Below are positions 38,539 through 51,100 of a DNA stretch of 64,000 bases, in pieces. The translations under genes and the position numbers were made by a program. Under the pieces are notes generated by a model. The model searched no databases and was not told the DNA's origin. It was given only the letters and a program-made list of their open reading frames with translations. This DNA comes from Antedon mediterranea (taxonomy: Eukaryota > Echinodermata > Crinoidea > Comatulida > Antedonidae): positions 21,389,201 through 21,453,200 of the forward strand of contig NC_092670.1 of assembly GCF_964355755.1 (NCBI RefSeq), in the 5' to 3' direction. Numbering within the stretch: the first letter of the stretch is position 1; every line of letters begins with the position of its first letter.

Positions 38539-38775
38539 CAGTTATTGAATATTCACATAAGCTTGATATTATGCATAAGACAGTTATTGAATATTCATAT
38601 AGGTTTGATGGTATGCCTAAAACAGTTATTGAATATTCATAAAAGTTGAATGATATGCATAAGACAATTAATGAATATTCATATCAGTTTGATGATGATA
38701 TGCATAAGCCAGTATTGAATATTCATATAAGTTAGATCATATTCATAATATGGTTATTGAATATTTATATAGATT
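38539..38775 (+). repeat. 42-bp tandem repeat in MRTF 3' UTR, about 5.5 copies
   Basis: Copies start at 38539, 38581, 38623, 38665, 38710 (45-bp step) and about 38752. Each carries TTGAATATTCAT, containing the palindrome TGAATATTCA, and most also have ATGCATAA. If transcribed, the copies could form short hairpins in the mRNA. Confidence 0.85.
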
Positions 38776-38909
38776 GGTATTTACTAGATTAATATTCAAT
38801 TGAGTTGTTAAAGTGTCTGAGATGGAATTGACAATTTAAAAACAATCAACCCACCATTTATAAGATAATCTAGATTGGTTAATTAACTCTTTTAAATGAA
38901 AAGTACACT

Positions 38910-38931
38910 TTATATATATATATATATATAC
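38910..38931. repeat. TA microsatellite
   Basis: About eleven uninterrupted TA units in the probable MRTF 3' UTR. Confidence 0.9.
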
Positions 38932-41900
38932 TCATTAATTAATAATAATTTAAGATGAGCTAATGAAATTACCATTAATTATTGATATCAATACTTTCTG
39001 AACATTAAAAATGTCCCAAGAAATGTATGTATAAGCAATCATTACAAAAATTATTAAATCTTAAAAAACAAAATGAAATTACTGTATGTGAATAAGATAT
39101 TTAATTTTTTGAGAAACTTTGTTAAGGTCGACAATGATCATAACAAGTTTATAACCAAGTTTATTTTATGTTGAAACCAGGTTGACATGACCTGGTTTGC
39201 GTTATTAATATTAAAGAGTTCTCTAACATTTGTATTTTTGTGTATAGTTTTTGAAACATTGTAAAATTGTTGATAAGATAAGAATATGATGATAAGGATT
39301 TATTTTGTAGAATTTATATAGTAATAAGTTTGTATATAAAAATTAAGTTTTCTATGTTGAAGTACGTATAGGTATTATTATTTTTGGTAATATTTCCATA
39401 GAGACATTTGTAAATAAGGGATCTAATATAATTACCTACTGGTCGTGCAACAAGCGCCCATAAACTATATTTGGCAATATGATACCCAAATATGGTATTG
39501 GTATTTGGTACTTATACAAAATATGGAATTTATAAGCCATATTTGATCAAAGAACAATACATAATTATTGAATACATTATTATATTTTATATGATGTAAT
39601 TATCCCATATGTGATATTGATATTTCTATATTTTGCCATAAAGTATGATGTCATTATCTCTATATTTGGGCTCATTGCATTTGTGTTATGTTACATAATG
39701 TAGATTTTTATTTTTAATATAACTCCTATACTCTACTTATATCAAAAAGTAGTTATTGTAAATTTGATAAAACTATTTTGTTTGAGAGTTAAGCTTTTCT
39801 AAGATTTTCTGTGAGTGATATTTTATTTTTCTTCTTTACTTAAACTCTCTCTTGCTAACTTTTCCGGTTTCCTTCATTCCAAGGTTGATGCTATATTTAT
39901 AAATATTTGTGGGCAAATTATGAGTTGTTGAGTGTCATAGTAGTAGGGTTTTAGAAACGTGGACACATTCAAAATCGTTTATGTGTCCAGCAAAAATGAT
40001 TCCATATTCTTCTATTTCTTTATCTTTTAATTATTACAACTGACAATTTTTTTTAAATATCAGTTATTTGATTTTATTTAATTTTTCAAATTTTGTTATA
40101 TGTTTGAGTTTATGTTGTGAATTTTGAAGATAAACAATTTTAAATACAAGTAAAACTTTAAGAAGTTAGTTTGGGAAGTTTATTCATATTTATAGCCTGT
40201 TTGGCAACCAAAATCGAAAAATATTTATTATCGATATATCGGTATTGTTGACACATTTTAACAATATTTGTGTTCTGTTAATGCATTAATGATTGGTTGT
40301 GTTAGGCGTTAATATCGATGGCCTAGTTGTGTTCTATTATGTACTGTTTGAGTGGTTTTGTTCTATGGTTTTTCTCTATTTATGCCCTGATGTGTAACTT
40401 GTACAAACTTCCGACCAAAGTAGAATTCTAATAGTTTCTGATTACTATTTGCTGAATTGAGGACTTTTATTGCATTTCATTGCTTTTATCTAGTTATATG
40501 TCCTACTACTTAAAAATCTTTTTTTTTATTTAGAATTAATTTGTTGTGATTATTATGTAGTCCCTTCCCCTATAAAAAGTAATTTATTGTTAAACAAAAG
40601 AAAAAGATAACACTATTAATGTATTTTTGTTCTGTTCAGACTGTAAATTTATGTTGAAATTTTATACCCAACTATAGAAATATAATTGTATGTGTATGGT
40701 GATATGACATTTCCATATATAGGGGCATAATTACTTTATATGGTCATATTATATCCATTTTTGGCTTTGAAAATGGCCAAATTATGTCAGTCTGAACAGA
40801 ATCTAAAGAAATACATTCTTAAGTCATTCCATCAATAGCAAATATATGTAAATTACAATGCTATGATAACAGACATGAAATAAATATATCCAAATTGAAA
40901 ATTATGTTTTTGTTTAAAATACACCATTTTCCTGTATGTTAAGCATGTACATTTTTGTATAGATTGTTATGATATAATATTTGAAATTGTTTTATATTTT
41001 TTGGTTTTTTAAATTGCATTAATTAATTAATATCGCTATGCAAAGTGTTGTTATCTCAAGAATGTGAGTCACTTGAGAGTGTTTTATATACAAAGATGTT
41101 TGTTGTATTATCACCATTGTAATTTTAAGTTTAATGCACATAAGAACTGACTAAGTACACTGGCATTCGGAATAATACTCTTCCAAGACAATGTGTGAAA
41201 GGTTATAATGCTACACATTTTAGATTATTTTTATGACTTGTTTAAATTGGCCATTTATTACATTTTTTAGTGCAATTTATTTATAATCCGCTTTCACAGG
41301 AGTCTCAAACTCTACAAGCATTATATTTGTTTCTGACAGGTGCACATGTTGGATTTCAGTTTAACAAAAATGATGAAGTTATAAAATTATATTATTATCA
41401 TATAAGTATTATAATTGATGCCAGTGTACTCAGCCAGAATTGTGTGTTTCAGCTTAAATTATGAAACTTGAGTGTGGAGCTTTTTGCAGTGCAAACCTTG
41501 TGGTAGTGTACTCTAGAATTCAAGCATGCACTTAACATTTGTTAGAATATTGTCAAACTTGTGGTAATTTAAAAAAAAACTCACTTTAAGAAAATGTGAA
41601 AAGGCACTTGCCAAGCGAAGAAAAATACTAAACGTTTGAATAAATTTAAAATCAATTAATATAATACTATAGGGGACTTTTTTATTAACAAAAATGATAA
41701 TGAAATATTTTGTCTAAGGATTTCCCATGCATAGTAATCTGTATTTACAGTTATTTCTGTGTGTGGGAAATCTCCATATTCAACACCTGCGTAATATACA
41801 TAACAGGTGCTATTTCAATTAACTGGATACAAATGAATGTCTTCCAAATATAAGTTTCTAAAAGCTAAGTTTACTCACTTAAATCTTATTTACATAAATG

Positions 41901-42392
41901 TGATTGTCTCCCCTTATATGCCAGGATGTTTAAATGCATTCATTCAAGTATGACAATGTAATAAATAAAATTGTAAACTTTATTACACAAATAGAATTTA
42001 AAAATGAAAGAGTGCCATATCCAACAATAATAATATCTGATGATTTTTCTTTAAAATATTAAGGTATATCTAGCTACTAAAATATTCATTTGATTGTTTT
42101 GATCTCTGCAGAAAAGAGATCCTCTCGAAACATTAATCAAAGATGCCTATTAACCATTTGTAATGTACACTACAACTTAGTAACAATATTTTTTACGAAT
42201 TATTAATAGTTTTACTTAATTTAATTTATGGAAAGCTTGTTTCGCTTGGATTGCTATTAGTGTCAACACACTGCAAATAGATGTTAATTGAAAAGTATAT
42301 ATTTCCTTTAAAAATGTACATAAACAAATGAGAATAGAATTTGAGCTTATGATGGAGAAAAAATAAAAAATAGCCTATGGCTTGGATTTGCA

Positions 42393-42423
42393 AATAAAGA
42401 CAATTGTGTTGTTTGTTTTTTTA
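42393..42423 (+). terminator. Candidate MRTF poly(A) signal
   Basis: AATAAA at 42393-42398 followed within 10-25 nt by a GT/T-rich element. It is the last strong signal before the TMEM94 promoter. Earlier AATAAA signals could give shorter mRNAs. Confidence 0.4.
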
Positions 42424-42479
42424 AGTTTGGTTGTCTATTACATAATAAACAAAACTTTCATTTACAACAACCACTAGAG

Positions 42480-42726
42480 CGTGAAGTCACCGGATTCGTT
42501 CAAAGTTTCGCGGTTTCACACAAGAATCTGATTGGTAGAAGAGACAGATTGACACACAATTTAACCCCAGTTTAAGATCGCTCAACCGTATCGTTAGATT
42601 CGTTACACGGCGGTCGTCGTTCCTCCTCTCAAAAACCGGCGGTGTTCAAAATGTTTTGTTGTAAAATTCTCAATTAATTTCCTAATTAAACACGTATTCA
42701 ATTTAAAGAATCATAGATTTCTTGAA
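42480..42726 (+). promoter_or_regulatory. TMEM94 promoter and untranslated exon 1
   Basis: Seen: an abrupt GC-richer stretch after AT-rich DNA, with an inverted CCAAT box (GATTGG) near 42531 and several CpGs (ACGGCGGTCGTCG and CCGGCGG). No TATA box is seen. A leader exon would end at 42726 with a consensus donor (GAA|gtaagt). A short upstream ORF begins with the ATG at about 42650 and stops within nine codons. The first coding exon then begins after an acceptor near 43233. The transcription start itself is inferred. Confidence 0.55.
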
Positions 42727-43251
42727 GTAAGTTTGGTCTTTTTATTTATCATAAATTATTGCCAATATGTTATTCGTAATATTGATCTCAGTCTACTCGT
42801 TGCTAGGCCGGGAATTTCCTCTTCCTGCTCCACATAAAATGAATCGCCCTCCGTGGTGATTCGTTGACAGAACAGTATACCGTCGACAGATATACCTAGG
42901 CCTAGCATTTTTTTGGTGATAGATAGATAGCCTACACAGACTAGTCAGATCCCATGCATAGAAGTTGCACCATCTATGAAAAGTAACAGTATTTGGATAA
43001 CAATACCTTAATGTGTGTGTATATTTATTCATCAATTCATATTTTCTTCAGTCATGATGGATGGACACATGCAATTGAATAGGTTTTTGCAATATTTCTT
43101 TTATTTATCGTAGCTAGGCTAGTCTTAATTTCGCCTAGTAGTGTAGTGATGGTACTGGAGCCTGGAGGACAATGTAAGCTCTTTTCTGTCACAGTGCAAA
43201 AATTGAATCAAACCATTTTAAGTATCTTTGTAGATATAACTAGGCCTAGAT

Positions 43252-45166
43252 ATGATGGATGAAGAGATACATGTTGATGGCCTACCAAGCTCCCAAGCAC
43301 TACAGAAACTACACAATGCAATACAGAATGAGATACAGCTATTTCAAGATGACTTACGCAAGTCTCAGTCCATCCTTGCAAACTTAAGCCAGCCGTCAGG
43401 TCTTTGGCTTAGCCATCGTTCTCCCCTGCACTGGCTCAGGGCATTGTTTATCTTTATAGCCTCGGTTGTGTTGACTGTAGCATATGGATGTTCTGGCAAT
43501 GAGTTGTATGTTATCCAGGCATTGATTTTGCTTGTTTTGCTAACTTTAAATGTGTATGTTACTGGCTGGGACCATAAATTGCAACGCAATGAGATGGTTC
43601 GTCAAGGACAGCGTATTTTAAAGTATATTAAAGGTAAATGTTTTACTCTTCTATTAATAGAATGAACCGTACTGTACTTAGCCAGAGAGTTTGTGTTTTA
43701 TTTGATTAAACTTTGGTAATGAGGTTGACTCATAACAGCCGAGGCTGACATGCAGGCCTACAACACTTAAAAAACAGGAATTATACTGCTGCTGCTTTGA
43801 TGTTGTTAAGCTAACTGATGCCTTTGAAAATAGCTTTTGTAGAGTAGAGACAATAGTAGCATAAACTCCAATGCTAACTAGGCCATTGAAAAGCATTTTT
43901 GCAACAATAAGGTATAGTCTATTATTATTAACTATGATTGATAATTTGCTTATCTTAAGTGATGCTTACCTTAAAGATGTATTGTCCCTTGAAACAAAAA
44001 AAAAAGAATTTAATAAATTCAAAATTTGAGACAAAAACAACAAGTATACGTAATTATCAAGGAAATTAATTTGATTACATTTCGTCTAAAATCGTCACAA
44101 GCGAAAGTAAACAAAGATTTCAAACCACGAGTATGCATTATGCATGATGCTAATTTAGGATTGTTTACAACTGGTTACGGAAGTTTAAGAGTAGCCAAAC
44201 AAGCGCGTTGCATTATAAGATATGTTTTGATCGAAAACTTTGACTGGAAGTCAAAGTTATTTTTTGAACAAAAAACGTCTGTATTTCAGTTAAATGATTT
44301 TTTTTTTTGACTAATTTTTGGTGAAAGTTAATAACCATTATGATACTTCAAAATGACACACTTTTTTTCGAAATCTTTTTTTTTTTTTTTTTTGGAATTA
44401 GTCAAAGGAACAATACATCTTTAAGGAAAAAGACAAAGAGTATTACAATTTAATGTAAAATGATTTGTATCTTTTCCAGAGTGCATTGAGAATAGAGAAG
44501 ATTGGACATTATCTTCATACCCATCTCTTCACAGTCCATTCACAAAGTCCTTCGGTTTGCTCTGGACATATCGTGATGGCAAGCTGGTAAACCTTCCGAG
44601 TGCCCTGCTTGTACAAGGTGACACAGTATTGATTCGACCTGGTCAGGTGGTGCCTGCTAGATTAAAGCACACTGAGGTAATAATAAATTATAATTCAAAC
44701 ATTTTTGTGTACAATTTGATTAATCAATCAAGCTAATATCATACATAAGCAATACTCTCAAACACACTTAAACTTGACTGTGATTTCCAGTTTTTCCACA
44801 AAGCACCTTTTTTCAGGATGAAATTTTGTCCAGTAGTCAGAGATTCATTCATTTCAGATAAATATCTATATAGAGAGAACATGCTACTATACATAACACA
44901 AATAAATGTATTACTGAGAAATATTAGACTAAATGTAAAATTGATAAATGATTTTACACCATCTATTTTGAGATGCTATTCATTGTTCATATTATTGCTA
45001 GAATCTAATCTTTTTTAACACAGAAGAATGATTTAGTATTGAATGTTGGAGATCGATATGAACCAGAGTCTGCAAAGCCTCTAACAAGTACAATGCCAAC
45101 AGCCAAGACACCACTCAAACCAAACTGCTTTGAAGTGCTGGAAACACCTTACCTGAGGAGCCTAAG
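43252..45166 (+). CDS. TMEM94: TMEM94 coding exons 1-3 (N-terminus, TM1-2, A-domain-like part)
   Basis: Exons 43252-43633, 44480-44676 and 45024-45166. The first encodes a coiled N-terminus (residues 1-60), then hydrophobic helices at about 62-80 and 85-104. The second encodes DGKLVNLPSALLVQGDTVLI (residues 160-179), the conserved loop that in P-type ATPases precedes the TGE site; no TGE follows here. The third ends in EVLETPYLRSLR, conserved in vertebrates. A 446-bp MITE sits in the intron between the first two. Confidence 0.96.
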
Positions 45167-48100
45167 GTGAGAAAGGAGGAAAATATGTTTGATTTCTAAT
45201 GGTTGTGACATGAAATAGGTCCTGTGTACATTAGATTGCTGTATGTTTAGTAGGTGTTTATTAGTCGCGTGGACGCGACTCTATAGTTCACTATGTCGGT
45301 CGGTCGGTCGGTCTGTCTGTCTGTCGGTCCGGTATCACTATGCGTTTTATTGCTTTCTGACCTTATCTTGATATCAGTTTAATCTAGCTAAGTCAATTTT
45401 TCACAGTATATTCCTTATGGCCAGGAATCGATGTGGTTATGTTTTCACGGTGCGCAATAAAAAATTATGCGGTGTACGCACGATGTAACAAAATCACGTT
45501 TGTAATCATATCTTCACAACCATGAATCACAATGAAATAAAATTTTGTACTCATAAATTTCAGGGCATAAATCATGATATGGCAATACAATTACGTGCGT
45601 AGCGCATGTAACGCATGCGTACCACATCCACGTCAAACAGCGAAAATGGGACATTAAGTGTTCCGAGAGCCGTTTTCATTGTTTAAGTTAGCCGGAGCCT
45701 TTTTCGATTGGCTATAAATAGAAAGTTCCCGAGCATTTCGAGCGACGCAAGTTCTGACTTCCGTGTTTTATAGGCTGTCTAAATTTCCCTTTTAACGGGT
45801 TTATATTAAATTATATTGTTGTTTGATTTATTTCTTTTTATTAAGAACATTTATATTAAACAAAAACCACAACAATAGCAATTTTAGTTGATTATGGATT
45901 AATTTATTCGAATTCTAAGATAAACGTCTAAGCCAAGTGTAAACGTAAACAAAGCGAGTCATACGGCGAAAACAAAAAAGTGAAAACTAACTAATTTGTT
46001 AAAATAGCTAACATTAATTTGCAATTTTTAAATGAAATTCTGAAAACGCTATAATATAGTCTTATATGCATTTTCAAAGATTTCCAAATATAAGCTTGGG
46101 GTTATTTTTCAAACAAATTCTATAAGGAGTTGAAGATAGTGTATTTTGAGCGAAAGTGCGGTGCGCGTAGGCCTAGGAAGACGCGGCAGGGCTGGAATAC
46201 TCGTTTCCTTAGGCGACGAGAACGACGGAAGATGCGCTCCATCACTGTGCTCTCAATTTTAGTTCTTGTTAAGTGGATGATGCAGAATCTTATAATATGG
46301 GCTTATAAATTTTAAAATAAAGTGCTCAACTTTCATTTTTCTTAAAATTATGAAGATTAGTGTGAAGTGGGGACTGTCTGCATGCCTGAACGGCTGACTT
46401 GGTAAAATACTGAAAAATCAGTCAATTAGTTAGGCCTAGGCCTAGGCTAATTAATTAATGTACAGTGTGTAATGTCATATTTTTATGAATAGAGCTAAAC
46501 CTACTAGTAGGCTTACTAGTAATCTCATAATAAATCTGTTAATGTCACCTGTCACTAACATATGATTGATTTAAGTATATGCTGAAAATGTTTACTTTTT
46601 ATCGGAGCTAAAATGAAATTTCGCAGTTCCCTGCTTTTTATTATAATAATGGAGCAATAAATGAAATACAAATACACACCAATTAACATTTTAACTTTTA
46701 ATATTATCACAAATTTCACCTTAAAAATCAGACAAGTTTTCTACATCAACTTAGCTAACATTTGTACTAAGCCTAATCTTCAAAAGATTTACTATTACTG
46801 TAGTAGGCCTATTACCATTATTTATTTGCCAATTTGAAATGTACATTTAAACTTTATTAAACTACTGCACAACAACCAACTGCCAATTGAACCTTTAAAT
46901 AAGTAAATTAGGATAAGTTAAAGTTTTTACAAAATAAATGTCTTTTTGGCAATACATCTATAGATATCCATAATTACAGTATTAATAGTGCTTTTTCACA
47001 TTATATACCAGAAGTAAATTAATATGACTCATAAGAAATTGTTGTTGATTTAATGCTATTTGTATTGAAGTATGTAGAACAATCCTCTGTGGTCTGTAAA
47101 AAAACAACAACATTCAATTAATAATAATCATTATTTAATTAAATTTGTATATTTATTCTTATTTTCTTAGGCCTATAAACAACACGCGCCTGACAATGAA
47201 CACGCGCCAATAATGCACGCACTACCCCACTATTATAGGCTAAAGCCTGGCTCTCCTACTGTACTACTAGGCCTAGACTATATTGATTTATAAATAAAAC
47301 AAAGAGGCTTTGTAGAGTTTTGTGATTTAAAACAGCTTTCCTATATATTATATGTTGCCCTTATTAATTTACAAAACTACATTTTTTATCTTATGGCGTA
47401 AAAAATGATTTTAGCTACAACCATGTGTTCCATTTTTGATAGTGAAATACCCAAGAATGCACATGTTTAAGCAGCCATTAAAAAAAAACAAAAAATAACC
47501 CCAACGAGATTTTTTTATTAACTACTATTGAAAAATCAAATATTCAGAAACTATAAAACCCACCTTCTCAAAAAATTGCGTTGTTTTATTACAGCCTCAA
47601 CAAATTAGACGAAATTTTAGCATTCGAATAGCCTAAAATTGTTTAAAAAACATCGGTGTAATTCACCCTTGTTTCATAAAAATATAATGGGTTCGTCGAT
47701 TAAAAAACAATATCACGTGGTTCGTAGATGCCTTGTCAAAGGTTTTCATGAATTATTCATTAGTAAATAAAACCAAAAGTTCCAATTGGCCAGTTTGCAA
47801 AAACCTAAGATTTACTTTTCAAAACAAAGTTGCTTCCGGGTAATTGTCAACGCTGTCTCGTGTGCAAAAACGATTCGCTGCCGATAGAGGGCTCACTACT
47901 ATTTGTCCCTGGTGAATCGAATGTGGTACCGCATGTAACGCATGCGTACGCGCGCTTAAAATTTTCACAATTTATTTTCGATGAAATAAGAGTACGTTTC
48001 AGGCAATTTTAAGCGTTTACAAAATTGCCATGAGTGCGCAGATTTTTGCGCATGCACTGCGCGTTAAATGTTATTGCGCACTCTTTTTGCCCGATTTCTG

Positions 48101-51100
48101 TTTTCTTGACTTACTTTTCAACTCGAAATTATGTTATACGAGCACGTCAAAAGTGACAGACTATGCACGTGTAAATTAAAAAAATATAAATGTTTTTAAA
48201 CATTTCAACATTTTTAAACATGTTCAGTAATTTCGGTCAGTTGGTAGGTTGGTCGATCGGTAAACACTAATGAGCACGCGACTGCAGCCATCTATATGGC
48301 CTTGTTTTTCATTGCATCTCACTCTTGTGAAGAAAACTGTAACCTTTAAATGCAATAATACAATTTTTGTTCTTTTTTAGAGTTTGTTTAAACCAAGCAC
48401 TTAATCGTCCTGTATCTGTGTTGGAAAATAAGCGCATAATGTGTACCAGAGTTATCCATGTTATTCTACCTATCATATTTGTAAGTTTTAACTTAGTAAG
48501 CTTTCTAGAAATATACAATTTGTTAACTAGTTTACATGTTAATTGTTTACTGGATTACTAGTTAATTAGTTTACTTGTTAAATTGTTAACTAGTTTATGT
48601 ATGAACTAGTTTACTTGTTAACTAGTTTACTTATTAACTATTTTACTTGTTTACTAGTTTACTTATTAACTAGGTTACTTGTTAACTAGTTTACTTATTA
48701 ACTATTTTACTTGTTTACTAGTTTACTTATTAACTAGGTTACTTGTTAACTAGTTTACTTGTTAACTATTTTACTTGTTTACTAGTTTACTTATTAACTA
48801 GGTTACTTGTTAACTAGTTTACTTATTAACTATTCTACTTGTTTACTAGTTTACTTATTAACTAGGTTACTTGTTAACTAGTTTACTTGTTAACTATTTT
48901 ACTTGTTTACTAGTTTACTTATTAACTATTTTACTTGTTAACTAGATATACTTGTGTTTAACTAGTTTACTTGTGTTTAACTAGTGTTATATTACTAATT
49001 TTTGTCAATAATATTTATTTTATCAGGTAATCTCCTTATTCACAAACATTGGTCGCTACTTTGTTTTGACAGAAGATGTTGGTGACTGGCCTGATATGGT
49101 CCTTGTGCTACCGGTAATTACTTTATTTTATTCAGTTTCTGCAAATAAATGCTAAAATAAACTGATTTGTGCACCACAGTGACCCTATTTAGTATGATGA
49201 ATCCAAGACTTTAAGTTCCTCAATGTGAAGTGGGCACTATTATGCATGTTAGTATTCACACAGTCCTATCCCCAAATATCCACTAATTAATTAATATATT
49301 ATAATTAATGCAATAACATTACAACATCACCAATTTGTTTTTTTGAGGTGTTTTGTCATACACTGTACTGGCTAATCTGCTCTGGCTATTTTACTATCTT
49401 CTCAGATTTACGCAATCATGCCGTTATTACCGTTGTTCTTTCCAATGTGCTGGGTTGTCATTAATGCCTATGGTGTAGCAAGACTCGTGGCTGTCTTTAA
49501 CAAAGCATTAAAGAAAACAGTAAGAACAGATTTATTCATAAAAGTGGTTCCACAGGTTCCATATAAACATTTTGTATTAGTAATTTACATAAAGTTTTTA
49601 GTTTACAAAATTAATGAAATTGTGGTGAAATTGACATTTGAGATATAATAATATTCTTTGGCGAATATTATAGATTAACTTCCTATACAAATTGTTAGTA
49701 GTTGCATGCCTTAACTTTGTTTCTTTTTTAGATTATAATTCTTAAAACACTAATTCGTACTTATTTTGTATTAATGCATGTTTGTCTTAACATTTGTTTT
49801 TTTATCAACAAATTTGATTACATTTAGCGTGAAGTTTTGGGTGATGAGCTTGAGGCTGAGAAAGAGGTTAATTCTGTAAGTAAGCCTTAAGCTCGGTCTA
49901 CGTTATCAAACATTATGTGACAAAAAAATGTGATGTGCCCATATATAAAAATGATGATGTCATATCACTACCATATTTAAGCATATCACTACCATTGGGC
50001 ACATCAGATTTTTTTTTTAAACTAGTGTGATAGTGTAGACAGAGCTTTTAAGATTTTTGTGACCGTACAAACTATGTCAAACTCCTTGTGGTGACCCCAT
50101 ACAGATTTTATTGTATCGTCCAAATAAAATTAGTATTGTATCGTCCAAATATGGGTGAATTGTGGATATTTATATTTTACAGATTCTTTAATAATACTGT
50201 ACTACAGAATGTATTTTAACACTCACAAACATGATCTAGAGTAGATATTCACTTGGTTAATTTTTAGACTAGACCATATATTTTGATGTGAAATTGAAAT
50301 GAGTTCTTTTCCATGTGAATGGCAGATGCCTATGTTATAGTAATAAAGTACTCCTTTACAAAGTGAGATGTACAGACAATCTCATATGATCATTTCTCCA
50401 CCTTTAATCCTTTAATTTAATTGTGTATATATAAATTGAATTTCATTTTTGCTAATAGGATGACTATGTTAACTGGAAAGAAGTTTGGGAGCATTTTAAA
50501 TGCATCATCTCCGGGTCGTCGAGTTGTCTTCCCAGGACAAGTAACCTTTTCCATGCACTTGGAAGTATGACTGTAAGTTGTCAAGAAGTCACATAAATTA
50601 TCCCAATATCATAGTACCTTTACAACAATAATTATAGTTTGAATTTTAAATCATTTACACACATACTGCCCAAAAAATGTAATGAGAAAAGATAATAATC
50701 CTCAAAGAAATTCATGGTTAATACATTAAATATTTAAGAACATCCAAAATACATTACACAACAGGATAAAAACTATACAATTATAATAGCTTGAAGATGT
50801 ATTGTCCCCCAAAAACATGAAAAATGAAGATTAGTAAAATCGGACTTTAAATAGTCCATTTTGCAGTTTTAATAAAGTTATTTACTTCTGGAAAAAAAAA
50901 ATAATGATTTCACTTATAAATAGACAAACGAAACAGAACCAAAAACCATTGTCATACATTTTAAGTATTTTTTGCTTTAAATTACATTTTTTTAAGGTAA
51001 ATCATTTTTTTTTTCAATCCAGTTTTTGGTCAAAGTGAATAGCTATTACATGACATTAAAATGGCATATTCAACAAAACATTTGAAAAAAAACTACTTTT

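Larger units (their letters stand above)
38330..42420 (+). other. Probable long 3' UTR of MRTF
   Basis: Seen: about 4 kb of AT-rich DNA without a gene between the MRTF stop and the TMEM94 promoter. The first AATAAA (38336) lies only 6 nt after the stop. Others occur near 40880, and the best is AATAAA at 42393-42398 followed by a GT-rich tract at 42405-42423. The region includes a 42-bp tandem repeat, a TA microsatellite, and two perfect CArG boxes (39486-39495 and 40755-40764). The end of the transcript is inferred. Confidence 0.45.

Noticed and set aside
43112-43172. Possible alternative 5' exon of TMEM94 with donor AAT|gtaagc
   Set aside because: Plausible splice signals, but joining it to the next exon meets a stop at once, so it would be untranslated; no independent support.
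44026-44310. 94-codon open frame in a TMEM94 intron
   Set aside because: Lies wholly within a TTAA-flanked MITE whose other copies do not keep the frame.
46130-46315. 61-codon open frame with an Arg-rich stretch inside the 3-kb insert, followed at once by AATAAA
   Set aside because: It starts at TTG, not ATG; the first internal ATG leaves about 27 codons. No family is recognised.
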